Shown here one piece after another: positions 1-5,679 of a stretch of DNA of 6,023 nt (positions are counted from its first letter, which is position 1; each line of letters starts with the position of its first letter). The notes under the pieces are model-generated. The model did no database searches and had not been told where the DNA came from. It was given only the letters and a program-made list of their open reading frames with translations. The position numbers and the translations under genes were made by a program. Source of the stretch: Treponema sp. (GTDB taxonomy: Bacteria; Spirochaetota; Spirochaetia; Treponematales; Breznakiellaceae). Location of the stretch: contig JAITRD010000235.1 of the NCBI GenBank assembly GCA_031288575.1, forward strand, positions 1 to 6,023. Reading direction: 5' to 3'.

Positions 1-623
1 GTCTCCTTATCGGTCCCCAGAATATCAAAACAGTCCTCATCAAGCCCCATCTTTTTAAGCATCAGCACCAGAATAACCAGCCCGAGCCCCGCCCCTTCGG
101 AATCGTCCAGCACCTGGGACAGGGCGTCTTCCATGTTGTTATACTGCCGGGATCGGGCCAGTTTATCATGAATCCGGATCAGTTCGGTTTTGGTAACCAC
201 CACGTTATTACGGACTTCAATAAAAATGATGTTCCTCTTGTTCTGTAATACCAACTTGACATACAGGCCCTGTTCTTTCTGGAGCTGCAGATAATGACCG
301 ATATTACCGAGGGTGTCTGTCTTAAAGGAGATCATGCCCTGCTTGTAATCCGCAGGATTGGCCAGATCGAGTCCTTGCTCCAAAAAATAAATCCGTTTTG
401 TATTGGCTTTTTTCGCGTTTACCGCCAATTCCTGCACGCAATATACGATATAATCCTTCAGTCTTTCCTGATGCACCAGTCTGAGGAAAACTTCCAGGAC
501 CTGTTCTATATAAACCTCAATCTCGTGGGGAAGCGTGAAAGTAGTTATTGTCAGCGGAATTCCGGATTGAACAGCCCGTTTTACCTTGGACTCATCAACC
601 ACCAACTCCTGCACAACCGCCAT
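1..623 (-). CDS. GHKL/histidine-kinase-type ATPase-like protein, N-terminal 207 residues (3' end beyond window)
   Basis: The minus strand is open without a stop from an ATG at 623-621 to the left edge, so the gene is partial. The start is supported by AGGAAGGG about 6 nt upstream, a strong Shine-Dalgarno. Residues 61-75 read as an N-box (VQELAVNAKKA; E65 and N69 are the expected ATP/Mg contacts). Residues 175-186 read as a G2 glycine loop (SEGAGLGLVI). Between them, where a DxGxG (G1) box belongs, there is IEVRNNVVVT at 135-144, lacking the aspartate and glycines. No transmembrane segment, phospho-acceptor H-box or sensor domain is visible in the first 207 residues; the first 60 are mostly helical. 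Known of the family: GHKL folds occur in sensor kinases, anti-sigma factor kinases, MutL and Hsp90. Inferred: a cytoplasmic regulator using a modified ATP-binding fold. The gene faces away from the hydrolase-lspA cluster. I cannot name the subfamily; the rest of the protein is needed. Confidence 0.8.
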   Translation of the reverse strand, partial: MAVVQELVVDESKVKRAVQSGIPLTITTFTLPHEIEVYIEQVLEVFLRLVHQERLKDYIVYCVQELAVNAKKANTKRIYFLEQGLDLANPADYKQGMISFKTDTLGNIGHYLQLQKEQGLYVKLVLQNKRNIIFIEVRNNVVVTKTELIRIHDKLARSRQYNNMEDALSQVLDDSEGAGLGLVILVLMLKKMGLDEDCFDILGTDKE

Positions 624-648
624 GGCGACCCTTCCTGATCTCTTTGCG

Positions 649-677
649 TTGTTAAGGCTCCGGCCGGACTCCATAAA
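649..677 (+). promoter_or_regulatory. Weak candidate plus-strand promoter with an internal palindrome
   Basis: TTGTTA (649-654) and CATAAA (672-677) are separated by 17 nt and each matches 4 of 6 consensus positions. The spacer contains the perfect 10-bp palindrome at 659-668. If real, the transcript would begin near 684 and carry the 694-711 hairpin and the 720-776 upstream ORF as its leader. A second weak candidate lies at 751-779. Pattern evidence only. Confidence 0.2.
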
Positions 678-693
678 CGTACCCGACGCCGAC

Positions 694-711
694 ACCCTGA
701 CACTTCAGGGT
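694..711. repeat. Perfect 7-bp inverted repeat (candidate operator or leader hairpin)
   Basis: ACCCTGA (694-700) and TCAGGGT (705-711) are exact inverted copies around the 4-nt loop CACT. There is no T tract on either side, so an intrinsic terminator is unlikely. It overlaps the predicted start of the minus-strand transcript. On the plus strand its right arm contains AGGG, which could serve as a ribosome binding site for the ATG at 720. A third related half-site, CACCCT, lies at 729-734 and could pair alternatively with the AGGGT at 707-711. Confidence 0.5.
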
Positions 712-741
712 ACTATATCATGAAAGATCACCCTATAACAA
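712..741 (-). promoter_or_regulatory. Candidate sigma-70-type promoter for the GHKL-like gene
   Basis: On the minus strand TTGTTA (complement of 736-741) is followed after 18 nt by TATAGT (complement of 712-717). These match 4 of 6 and 5 of 6 of the consensus positions. Transcription would start near 704, inside the 694-711 hairpin, giving an untranslated leader of about 80 nt before the ATG at 623. Pattern evidence only. Confidence 0.4.
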
Positions 742-750
742 GGTCTAAGC

Positions 751-779
751 TTGCAGGATTTTTACTATATGTGTAGTAT
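751..779 (+). promoter_or_regulatory. Candidate promoter placing the transcript start at or next to the ATG at 786
   Basis: TTGCAG (751-756) and TAGTAT (774-779) are spaced by 17 nt, matching 3 of 6 and 4 of 6 consensus positions. The -10-like element ends 6 nt before the ATG at 786, so the predicted transcript would start at or beside the start codon. This would fit the absence of any Shine-Dalgarno there, but the match is weak and untested. Confidence 0.25.
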
Positions 780-785
780 TATTAC

Positions 786-2306
786 ATGCAGGAACTCGGG
801 ATCCTGGAGATATTAACAGCTAGTTTTCTATTTCTACCGCTGCTCAGGTCCCATATCAAGCCGTTATGGGACCTGGAAGGTTTGATATGGCTGCCGGTGC
901 TGGCCCTGGGCATCAGTATCGCCATCTTCCCCGCCTATGGCTTCCGCCCCGAATGCCTTCCGTTGCTGCTGTACGCCATAGTTGCTGTTATCAGAAACCG
1001 CCGCTCAATTATCGCAAGTCTTACCCGGGTACGGCATGATGATTTCCGTGAAGGGTCCCCTGTTTTGGCGGCTCTTTCCGCGATCATCCTCGCCGGAGTA
1101 ACGGCCTTTGCCCTCTACTTTTTGCCCCTTCCCGATACCGCCCTGCTTACCGGCGGGGTACGGACGATAAGCCTCCAGGATCCGTCCCGTAATGAGGAGC
1201 TTTTTATCCGCATATACGGCCTAGAGGGAGAGGCCGGCCAATCCCCCGCCGGGTCTCAAAGAGCATCCGGCGGCAAGCCTGAGCTGCGGCCCCTCATGCT
1301 GCTCATCCCCCCGGTGGCGGGGTCCGTCGGTTTGATGGACCGGTTCTGCGGCAGCCTGCGGGAACGGGGTTTAACCGTCATGACCTATTCCCGGCGGGGC
1401 TTCGATTCCCCGGCGCTGGACGGAGAGGGACGGCAGCTCGGGCTTTCAGGGGGCAAGTGGTTCCGGCTGTTCCGGGCGATGTTCCGGGGTACGGTCATGG
1501 AAGGGGCCAATGCGGCGGGCCGATCCCTGGAAGAGGAGCGGAAACAGGACATAGGTTTTCTGCTTGCCCGGCTGCGGGACAACCGCAGGTTTTGGCAGTC
1601 CGTCCTGGAGGGAACAACGACGGATCATATCTTTCTGGCCGGATACGGCGCGGGGGGAGCGGCTCTGCTCCTGCTGAGCGGTTCCCCGGATTTTACCGTC
1701 CAATACCCGGCCGTCCGGGGGATTATCGCCGTGGAAAGTCCGGTTTTATCGGTGCTGCGGGGGGAAGAAGTGCCGGTTCCCATTGTACCCCGGGACGCGG
1801 GCTGGTTCCGTTCCCTCTGGGCGGGGCTTAGCGGCTGGGCCGCGGGGTTCCGGCCCAAAAAGATAAGCGCCATGACGGCTCTGCCCGATCCCGGAGTTCC
1901 GGTGTTGTTTCTGGTTTCCGGGTGGGCCCTCAATCCCCGGCATGGGGACAAACGGTATGAAACCGTCTTCCGGGTGTTCAACGCGGCGACAGGGCCCGCG
2001 GTGTTGGCGGCCATACCGGGATCGAATCCCCAGGATTACTCCGATATTCCCCTGAAGTACCCTATTTTCAATATCCGTTTACCGGGAGAAAACCCGGCGT
2101 TCCGGCAGTCCGACTATTCTATGCGCAGAACTACCGCTCTGATGTCAAATTTTACCGCCCTGATCCTTGAAGAAACGGCGCCGCCGGATTCCCGGGGAAG
2201 CCCGGGGAACAGGATTTTCATTCCCCCAAAAATCCTGTTTGACGATACCATCCATATCGAAACCGGTAGTACCTGGAATTATCGGAAAAAGGGGTATATA
2301 CTCTAA
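786..2306 (+). CDS. Membrane-anchored alpha/beta-hydrolase-like protein lacking the nucleophile serine
   Basis: The protein has 506 residues. The first 115 contain about four hydrophobic segments (roughly 5-20, 32-51, 57-69 and 94-114) with a basic loop after the third (RNRR near 70-73), which by the positive-inside rule would put the large C-terminal domain (116-506) outside the cytoplasm. That domain resembles an alpha/beta hydrolase: a strand and oxyanion-type loop LLIPPVAGS (172-180), YSRRGFDSP (201-209) like the YDxRGxG turn, and a nucleophile-elbow-like strand FLAGYGAGG (283-291). The expected GxSxG reads G-Y-G-A-G, so the serine position (288) is glycine. A later strand PVLFLVSGW (372-380) matches the strand before the acid residue. 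Known: serine-less members are usually catalytically dead or use other residues. It is the first gene of the cluster, 3 nt before the NIF3-family gene. The ATG has no Shine-Dalgarno; no other in-frame start is better, because TAG at 774-776 lies just upstream in frame. Function unknown. Confidence 0.8.
   Translation: MQELGILEILTASFLFLPLLRSHIKPLWDLEGLIWLPVLALGISIAIFPAYGFRPECLPLLLYAIVAVIRNRRSIIASLTRVRHDDFREGSPVLAALSAIILAGVTAFALYFLPLPDTALLTGGVRTISLQDPSRNEELFIRIYGLEGEAGQSPAGSQRASGGKPELRPLMLLIPPVAGSVGLMDRFCGSLRERGLTVMTYSRRGFDSPALDGEGRQLGLSGGKWFRLFRAMFRGTVMEGANAAGRSLEEERKQDIGFLLARLRDNRRFWQSVLEGTTTDHIFLAGYGAGGAALLLLSGSPDFTVQYPAVRGIIAVESPVLSVLRGEEVPVPIVPRDAGWFRSLWAGLSGWAAGFRPKKISAMTALPDPGVPVLFLVSGWALNPRHGDKRYETVFRVFNAATGPAVLAAIPGSNPQDYSDIPLKYPIFNIRLPGENPAFRQSDYSMRRTTALMSNFTALILEETAPPDSRGSPGNRIFIPPKILFDDTIHIETGSTWNYRKKGYIL
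2210..2237. repeat. Perfect 9-bp inverted repeat inside the 3' end of the hydrolase-like gene
   Basis: CAGGATTTT (2210-2218) and AAAATCCTG (2229-2237) are exact inverted copies with a 10-nt loop. It lies within coding sequence, about 70 nt before the next gene. In RNA it would form a stable hairpin followed by only three T residues, too few for a strong intrinsic terminator. It may affect processing or relative expression within the operon; this is inference. Confidence 0.45.
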
Positions 2307-2309
2307 TCC

Positions 2310-3071
2310 ATGACCACCCGACAACTGGATGCTTTTTTCCGGACCATGCTGGATATTGATGGTTTTGCCGCTGTTGACGCCTCTCTGAATGGGCTCCAGG
2401 TGGATAACGATGGCGCTGAAATCAGGAAAATTATTTTTGCGGTGGATGCCGGCCTTGAGACCTTTCAGCGGGCGGTCTCGGCGGGGGGGGAACTGCTGTT
2501 TGTGCATCATGGCCTCTTCTGGGGCGCGCCCCTCCCGCTGACAGGGACTCACCGGGAACGTATTCATTTTCTGCTCCGGCATAATCTGGCCCTCTATGCG
2601 GTTCATTTGCCCCTGGATCAGCATCCGGAACTGGGGAACAACGCGGGTCTTGCGGAACTGCTGGGAATAGAAAACCCGGAACCCTTTGGCCTCTATCATG
2701 GACGAAAGATAGGGTATAAGGGGACCCTTAAGGAGCCCCTGACCCTGGAAGAAGCGGTGCGGCGTATTGGTTTTGCCGGGAGGCCTCCCCTGGGGGTCTA
2801 TCCCTTTGGTCCGGAAACATGCCGCACCTGCGGGGTCATCTCCGGGGGCGCCGCGGGAGAAGCCCGGGAGGCCATTGCGGAAGGGCTTGATCTCTACGTT
2901 ACCGGGGAAATTGCCCACCCGGTATACCATGAGATTCTGGAGGGGCGTCTTAATATGATTGCCGGTGGACATTATTCCACCGAGGTCTGGGGAGTCCGCC
3001 GGGTAATGGAACGATGCGCCGCCCGGCTGGACGCGGACTGTGAATTTGTTGATGTGCCCACGGGCCTATAA
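2310..3071 (+). CDS. NIF3-family (YbgI/DUF34-like) dinuclear metal-binding protein
   Basis: The 253-residue length and motif order match the bacterial NIF3/YbgI family, which forms a hexameric toroid with a two-metal site in each subunit. Visible landmarks are SLNGLQV (25-31), FVHHG (64-68), YAVHLPLDQHPELGNN (96-111) and GGHYSTE (219-225). The presumed metal ligands H66, H67, D103, H221 and E225 are all present, with spacing like that of E. coli YbgI, so the protein should be metal-loaded. The short form lacks the PII-like insert found in some Gram-positive members. Database entries often call the family GTP cyclohydrolase 1 type 2, but its in vivo substrate is not settled, so I do not adopt that name. 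The ATG follows the upstream stop by 3 nt and lacks a close Shine-Dalgarno; translation may be coupled to the upstream gene. TATACT at 2297-2302, a -10-like hexamer, ends 7 nt before the start. Cytoplasmic; lspA follows 12 nt downstream. Confidence 0.93.
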   Translation: MTTRQLDAFFRTMLDIDGFAAVDASLNGLQVDNDGAEIRKIIFAVDAGLETFQRAVSAGGELLFVHHGLFWGAPLPLTGTHRERIHFLLRHNLALYAVHLPLDQHPELGNNAGLAELLGIENPEPFGLYHGRKIGYKGTLKEPLTLEEAVRRIGFAGRPPLGVYPFGPETCRTCGVISGGAAGEAREAIAEGLDLYVTGEIAHPVYHEILEGRLNMIAGGHYSTEVWGVRRVMERCAARLDADCEFVDVPTGL

Positions 3072-3073
3072 CC

Positions 3074-3077
3074 GGAG
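3074..3077 (+). promoter_or_regulatory. Shine-Dalgarno GGAG for lspA
   Basis: GGAG lies 6 nt before the ATG at 3084, in the 12-nt gap after the NIF3-family gene. It supports this ATG as the lspA start. Confidence 0.7.
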
Positions 3078-3083
3078 TAATAC

Positions 3084-3614
3084 ATGGCTGCTATAAACAA
3101 ACGAATCTTTCTGCCTTTTCTGTTGACGGCCCTGATTGTCCTGGCGGATCAGGGGGTAAAGTCATTTATCGTTAAAAACTGGCCGGGTGACGGGGTTTTT
3201 ATCAGGGATGTGTTTGAAAACGATATCCTCTGGATCATCCATGTACGGAACAAGGCTATTGCCTTTAGCCTGGGGGATAATCTTCCGTTTTCCGTGCGTC
3301 CGGTGCTTTTTATCATCCTCCCCCTGGTAGTATTAGGGCTTCTGGTGTGGTATTATTTAAAATCCAATGAATTGACCGGCCTCCAGCGCTGGGCCATCGG
3401 GGGGATCCTGGGCGGCGGGATTGGCAACCTGATCGACAGGATCTGGAGACCCGATGGGGTAGTGGATTTTATCAGCGTAAAATTTTATGGTATCTTTGGC
3501 TTTGAACGGTGGCCAACCTTTAACATTGCCGATGCCAGTGTGGTGGTCAGTGTCATCCTGTTTTTAGCGGCCATGATTGATACTTCAAAAAAACCGGAGG
3601 AAAAAAGAGCATGA
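3084..3614 (+). CDS. lspA: Lipoprotein signal peptidase II (prolipoprotein signal peptidase)
   Basis: LspA is an inner-membrane aspartyl peptidase that cuts the signal peptide from prolipoproteins just before the lipid-modified cysteine, after Lgt has acted. The 176 residues are close to the usual 150-170. Four hydrophobic helices are visible (about 8-29, 70-92, 101-119 and 149-165). Family motifs in order are LADQGVKSFI (20-29, with D22 and Q23), VRNKAIAFSLG (54-64), GGIGNLIDR (111-119), GVVDFI (125-130) and FNIADAS (146-152). The aspartates D118, D128 and D150 fall at the conserved positions from which the catalytic pair is drawn. The third motif differs from the common RNxGAAF: here A58 and I59 replace G and A. 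I cannot tell whether this is normal for the lineage. Its last codons overlap the next gene by 4 nt. Spirochaetes make many lipoproteins, so this should be an essential or important gene. Confidence 0.96.
   Translation: MAAINKRIFLPFLLTALIVLADQGVKSFIVKNWPGDGVFIRDVFENDILWIIHVRNKAIAFSLGDNLPFSVRPVLFIILPLVVLGLLVWYYLKSNELTGLQRWAIGGILGGGIGNLIDRIWRPDGVVDFISVKFYGIFGFERWPTFNIADASVVVSVILFLAAMIDTSKKPEEKRA
3596..3600 (+). promoter_or_regulatory. Shine-Dalgarno GGAGG for the small membrane protein, inside lspA
   Basis: GGAGG lies 10 nt before the ATG at 3611, within the last codons of lspA. With the ATGA stop-start overlap it implies coupled translation of the two genes. Confidence 0.65.
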
Positions 3615-3901
3615 GTAAAAAGACCAATACCCTGTGGTTTATCCTGGGGGCAACCGTATTTAACATCCTCGTCACCATCATCAGTTTTGTGGTGTTGTTT
3701 ATCCTCTTTGTCCGTATTCTGGCGCCCGTACTGCCGGAATCCGCCGTCGCCTGGAGTTTCCCCGTTATCTTTATCAGCGCAATCGCCCTGTCCTTTATCA
3801 TCTACCGCATCGTGCTAAAACAACTCTTAAAAAGGATAAATGTGGAAAAACACTTTGACCCCATCTTCGGCCCCAGAAGGGCCGCGTCAAGGAGGGATTA
3901 G
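3611..3901 (+). CDS. Small two-helix membrane protein encoded directly after lspA
   Basis: The protein has 96 residues. Two long hydrophobic segments (about 8-37 and 46-66) are followed by a basic tail (LKQLLKRI near 69-76, ending in RRAASRRD), suggesting both ends lie in the cytoplasm. No catalytic motif or cysteine is present and I recognise no family. The start overlaps the lspA stop as ATGA and has a GGAGG site, so the gene is real and translationally tied to lspA. That arrangement suggests a partner or accessory of the peptidase, or another lipoprotein-pathway role, but this rests on position alone. It ends the plus-strand cluster, 14 bp from the stop of the convergent 550-residue gene. 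Confidence 0.8.
   Translation: MSKKTNTLWFILGATVFNILVTIISFVVLFILFVRILAPVLPESAVAWSFPVIFISAIALSFIIYRIVLKQLLKRINVEKHFDPIFGPRRAASRRD
3868..3884. terminator. GC-rich hairpin at the convergent junction (weak terminator candidate)
   Basis: CGGCCC (3868-3873) and GGGCCG (3879-3884) pair perfectly around a 5-nt loop. It lies in the last codons of the small membrane gene and about 32 nt past the stop of the minus-strand gene. Neither strand has a run of T after it, so classical intrinsic termination is doubtful. It is the only clear hairpin near the junction, where just 14 bp (3902-3915) separate the two stops. Confidence 0.25.
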
Positions 3902-3915
3902 GGGGCGGTCTTGCC

Positions 3916-5568
3916 TCAATAGCCGTCGGACATGGCGCGGTTAAGATCCCGCTGGTAAAGCTCCTGGTACACATAACTGCGGTTTCTGAGTTTTTCTTTG
4001 ACGGTCTGGGAGAAGGGCATGTGGCGCCAAAAGATCCCCCGCACCTCCTTTTCAAGCTTCTGGATGCCCTCACTTTCCTTGGTCATCCAGATAATATAGT
4101 CCTGGATAAAATATTCCTTGAGATCTCCCTTTAGTTTCTTTGCGGCAAACCACTGGTAATAATTTCCCGTAAGCCCCTCTTCCATCCAGTAATAGGAGGC
4201 CTTTTCCTTGGCCACCTGCCAGCGAAGATCCGCCACCGCGGACAAGCTGGCAATGATCAGGTTTTTGGGGTACATGGGCAGGGCAACCCGGCCGCGGCTG
4301 GTCGCCCGGTTTGTCCGCTCAAAAGGTTCCCAGCATACACCAAGATCGCCATAGGTCGGCAGCAATACCACATAGGGAACGATACGATTCAGCCGGTTTT
4401 TGTAGGATCTGCAAAACGCCTCCGGATCAACGCTTTCAATCCAGGAGAATATGGAAACCACATTCTCCCTAAACCCGACATCATTTTGGCCGCAGTGAAA
4501 ATACTCACCGGTCAACACGGGAAAATGATTCCCCTGCCGGCCAATGGTCATTTTGGCCATTTGCCGGACCGTTTCAAATTCGGTATCTACCGCCCGGACA
4601 TCTACCGTAGCGGCACCGCCTGCCTGCTCAACCTTTTCCTGCAGGGTTTTTACATCCTCTTCGGCCTGGTAGAGATCCCGCAGAAAAATGTCCATATCGC
4701 GGTCTACTTTGAGAAGATGCTTGACCGACTCGTGCAGTTCAGCAAAGGCCCGTTTTTGAGCCTCGGTATAGCAGGCATTGATGCCGGGCAAACCGTCAAG
4801 GGGAAAATGCTCGGTAATGGTGTTAACCCGGTCTTTGAACGATCTTTCGATATTATTCCGCTCCTCTTCCTTCGCTTTAAGCAGCGCCCTGGCGCCGTCC
4901 CGTTTCCCCATGGCCTTATCCACCAGCTGTTGCAGCTTGATCTGAGAGTTGTTTTTTGCGATCCTGACCTCATCGGTAGCGGAATTCCGCACCTCCCCAA
5001 TCCCGACCGCCTTAAACCACTCGTCAAGGTAATAAATCGGCACCGAAAGTTCGTTATCCACCACTATTTTGGAAAAAAAGGTCCGGTCATCGGTGTTCAG
5101 AAAGGTCGGATGGAGAATCCCAAACCGGAGCAGATATTTTTTGGGATCCGGGATTTTCCCCGATGTTTTACGGGCCACGCCGGCAAGAAAATCCCAATAC
5201 ACGGTGGAAAATTGCTGACGGAACACGCTTCGATCCTTGGGATCTTTAGTATTGATATACTTTTGAAGAATCGTATGTACCCGCTGGGCGATATCTCCTT
5301 CTCCTGAAAGGGCTATTTTATAATAATTCGGGTCGTTGAATCCGTTATGAGGGCTTGCTTCGAGGCGTTTGGTAACCGCGGGAAAGGCCTTTTCCTGCAG
5401 GTTGACCTCCGAATCTTCGGCATTTTTTACTTCATCGATGTCTTCGTCAAAAACATCGGCAAAATCAGGGGGTGAGGATTGAGCCGAAGCCTCATGCGCT
5501 CCGTCTATGCCAAGCAGACCGGCAATTTCCGGGTCTATTTCTCCCTCAAATATCGTATTTTGTCCCAT
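3916..5568 (-). CDS. Uncharacterised 550-residue protein with acidic N-terminus and charged helical segments
   Basis: I do not recognise a family. The first 60 residues are acidic and low in order (DFADVFDEDIDEVKNAEDSE at 35-54), typical of a flexible or interaction tail. Residues about 80-190 look globular with many aromatics. Residues 206-248 (rich in K, E, R, Q) and 281-316 are long charged helices, probably coiled coils, separated by a short loop containing C266. Residues about 330-550 form a second globular part with GEYFHCG (354-360), GVCWEPFERTN (410-420) and a tryptophan/tyrosine-rich stretch near 450-495. No signal peptide, membrane helix, nucleotide-binding loop or nuclease motif is visible, so it is probably cytoplasmic and structural or scaffolding. 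The start is the only reasonable one and follows a very good promoter (5600-5628) by a leader of about 25 nt; its ribosome site is weak. It faces the lspA cluster and forms its own transcription unit. It could be restricted to this bacterial lineage. Confidence 0.85.
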   Translation of the reverse strand: MGQNTIFEGEIDPEIAGLLGIDGAHEASAQSSPPDFADVFDEDIDEVKNAEDSEVNLQEKAFPAVTKRLEASPHNGFNDPNYYKIALSGEGDIAQRVHTILQKYINTKDPKDRSVFRQQFSTVYWDFLAGVARKTSGKIPDPKKYLLRFGILHPTFLNTDDRTFFSKIVVDNELSVPIYYLDEWFKAVGIGEVRNSATDEVRIAKNNSQIKLQQLVDKAMGKRDGARALLKAKEEERNNIERSFKDRVNTITEHFPLDGLPGINACYTEAQKRAFAELHESVKHLLKVDRDMDIFLRDLYQAEEDVKTLQEKVEQAGGAATVDVRAVDTEFETVRQMAKMTIGRQGNHFPVLTGEYFHCGQNDVGFRENVVSIFSWIESVDPEAFCRSYKNRLNRIVPYVVLLPTYGDLGVCWEPFERTNRATSRGRVALPMYPKNLIIASLSAVADLRWQVAKEKASYYWMEEGLTGNYYQWFAAKKLKGDLKEYFIQDYIIWMTKESEGIQKLEKEVRGIFWRHMPFSQTVKEKLRNRSYVYQELYQRDLNRAMSDGY

Positions 5569-5575
5569 TACAATA

Positions 5576-5588
5576 GTTTAACCTAAAC
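5576..5588. repeat. Short inverted repeat in the leader of the 550-residue gene
   Basis: GTTTA (5576-5580) and TAAAC (5584-5588) are exact inverted copies around ACC. It sits between the predicted transcript start and the ATG, and its centre contains the only AGG that could act as a ribosome site. It may be an operator, or chance in an AT-rich leader. Confidence 0.3.
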
Positions 5589-5599
5589 GGTCTAATTAT

Positions 5600-5628
5600 G
5601 TTATAAGGATTTTATGGATACCTGTCAA
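5600..5628 (-). promoter_or_regulatory. Strong sigma-70-type promoter for the 550-residue gene
   Basis: On the minus strand a perfect TTGACA (complement of 5623-5628) is followed after exactly 17 nt by TATAAC (complement of 5600-5605), 5 of 6 matches. The start would be near 5593, giving a leader of about 25 nt before the ATG at 5568. Just upstream of the -35 element, CGGAT occurs twice (5637-5641 and 5647-5651), 10 bp apart on the plus strand. This is the best promoter in the window. Confidence 0.7.
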
Positions 5629-5679
5629 GAATCAAGCGGATTCTGACGGATAAATGTATAGAAATTCGTATTTCCTATT

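Larger units (their letters stand above)
624..785. other. Divergent intergenic region between the GHKL-like gene and the plus-strand cluster
   Basis: This 162-bp stretch separates two divergent genes. It is GC-rich on the left (about 655-700) and AT-rich on the right (711-785). It holds a 10-bp palindrome (659-668), a 7-bp hairpin (694-711), promoter-like hexamers on both strands, a possible 18-codon upstream ORF (720-776) and two copies of TACTATAT (711-718 and 763-770). No tRNA or other recognisable RNA gene is seen. The density of symmetry suggests shared regulation of the two divergent units, but that is inference. Confidence 0.7.

Noticed and set aside
286..290. Possible CRISPR array, tRNA or insertion-sequence ends anywhere in the window
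   Set aside because: No regularly spaced repeats, no cloverleaf with acceptor CCA, and no transposase or paired terminal repeats were seen; the coordinates are nominal.
294..638. Open frame of 114 codons on the plus strand
   Set aside because: It is antisense to the GHKL-like gene, which has clear ATPase motifs and a strong ribosome site; this frame shows no motif and is a shadow.
2145..2972. Open frame of 275 codons on the minus strand
   Set aside because: It is antisense to the NIF3-family gene, whose metal ligands are all intact; the composition is that of a GC-rich shadow frame.
2310..3071. Naming the NIF3-family protein GTP cyclohydrolase 1 type 2 (folE2-like name)
   Set aside because: The automatic name is common, but the family's substrate is unsettled and nothing nearby suggests folate synthesis.
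4486..5307. Open frame of 273 codons on the plus strand
   Set aside because: It runs antisense inside the 550-residue gene, has no ribosome site or recognisable domain, and the opposite strand has the promoter and a more protein-like composition.
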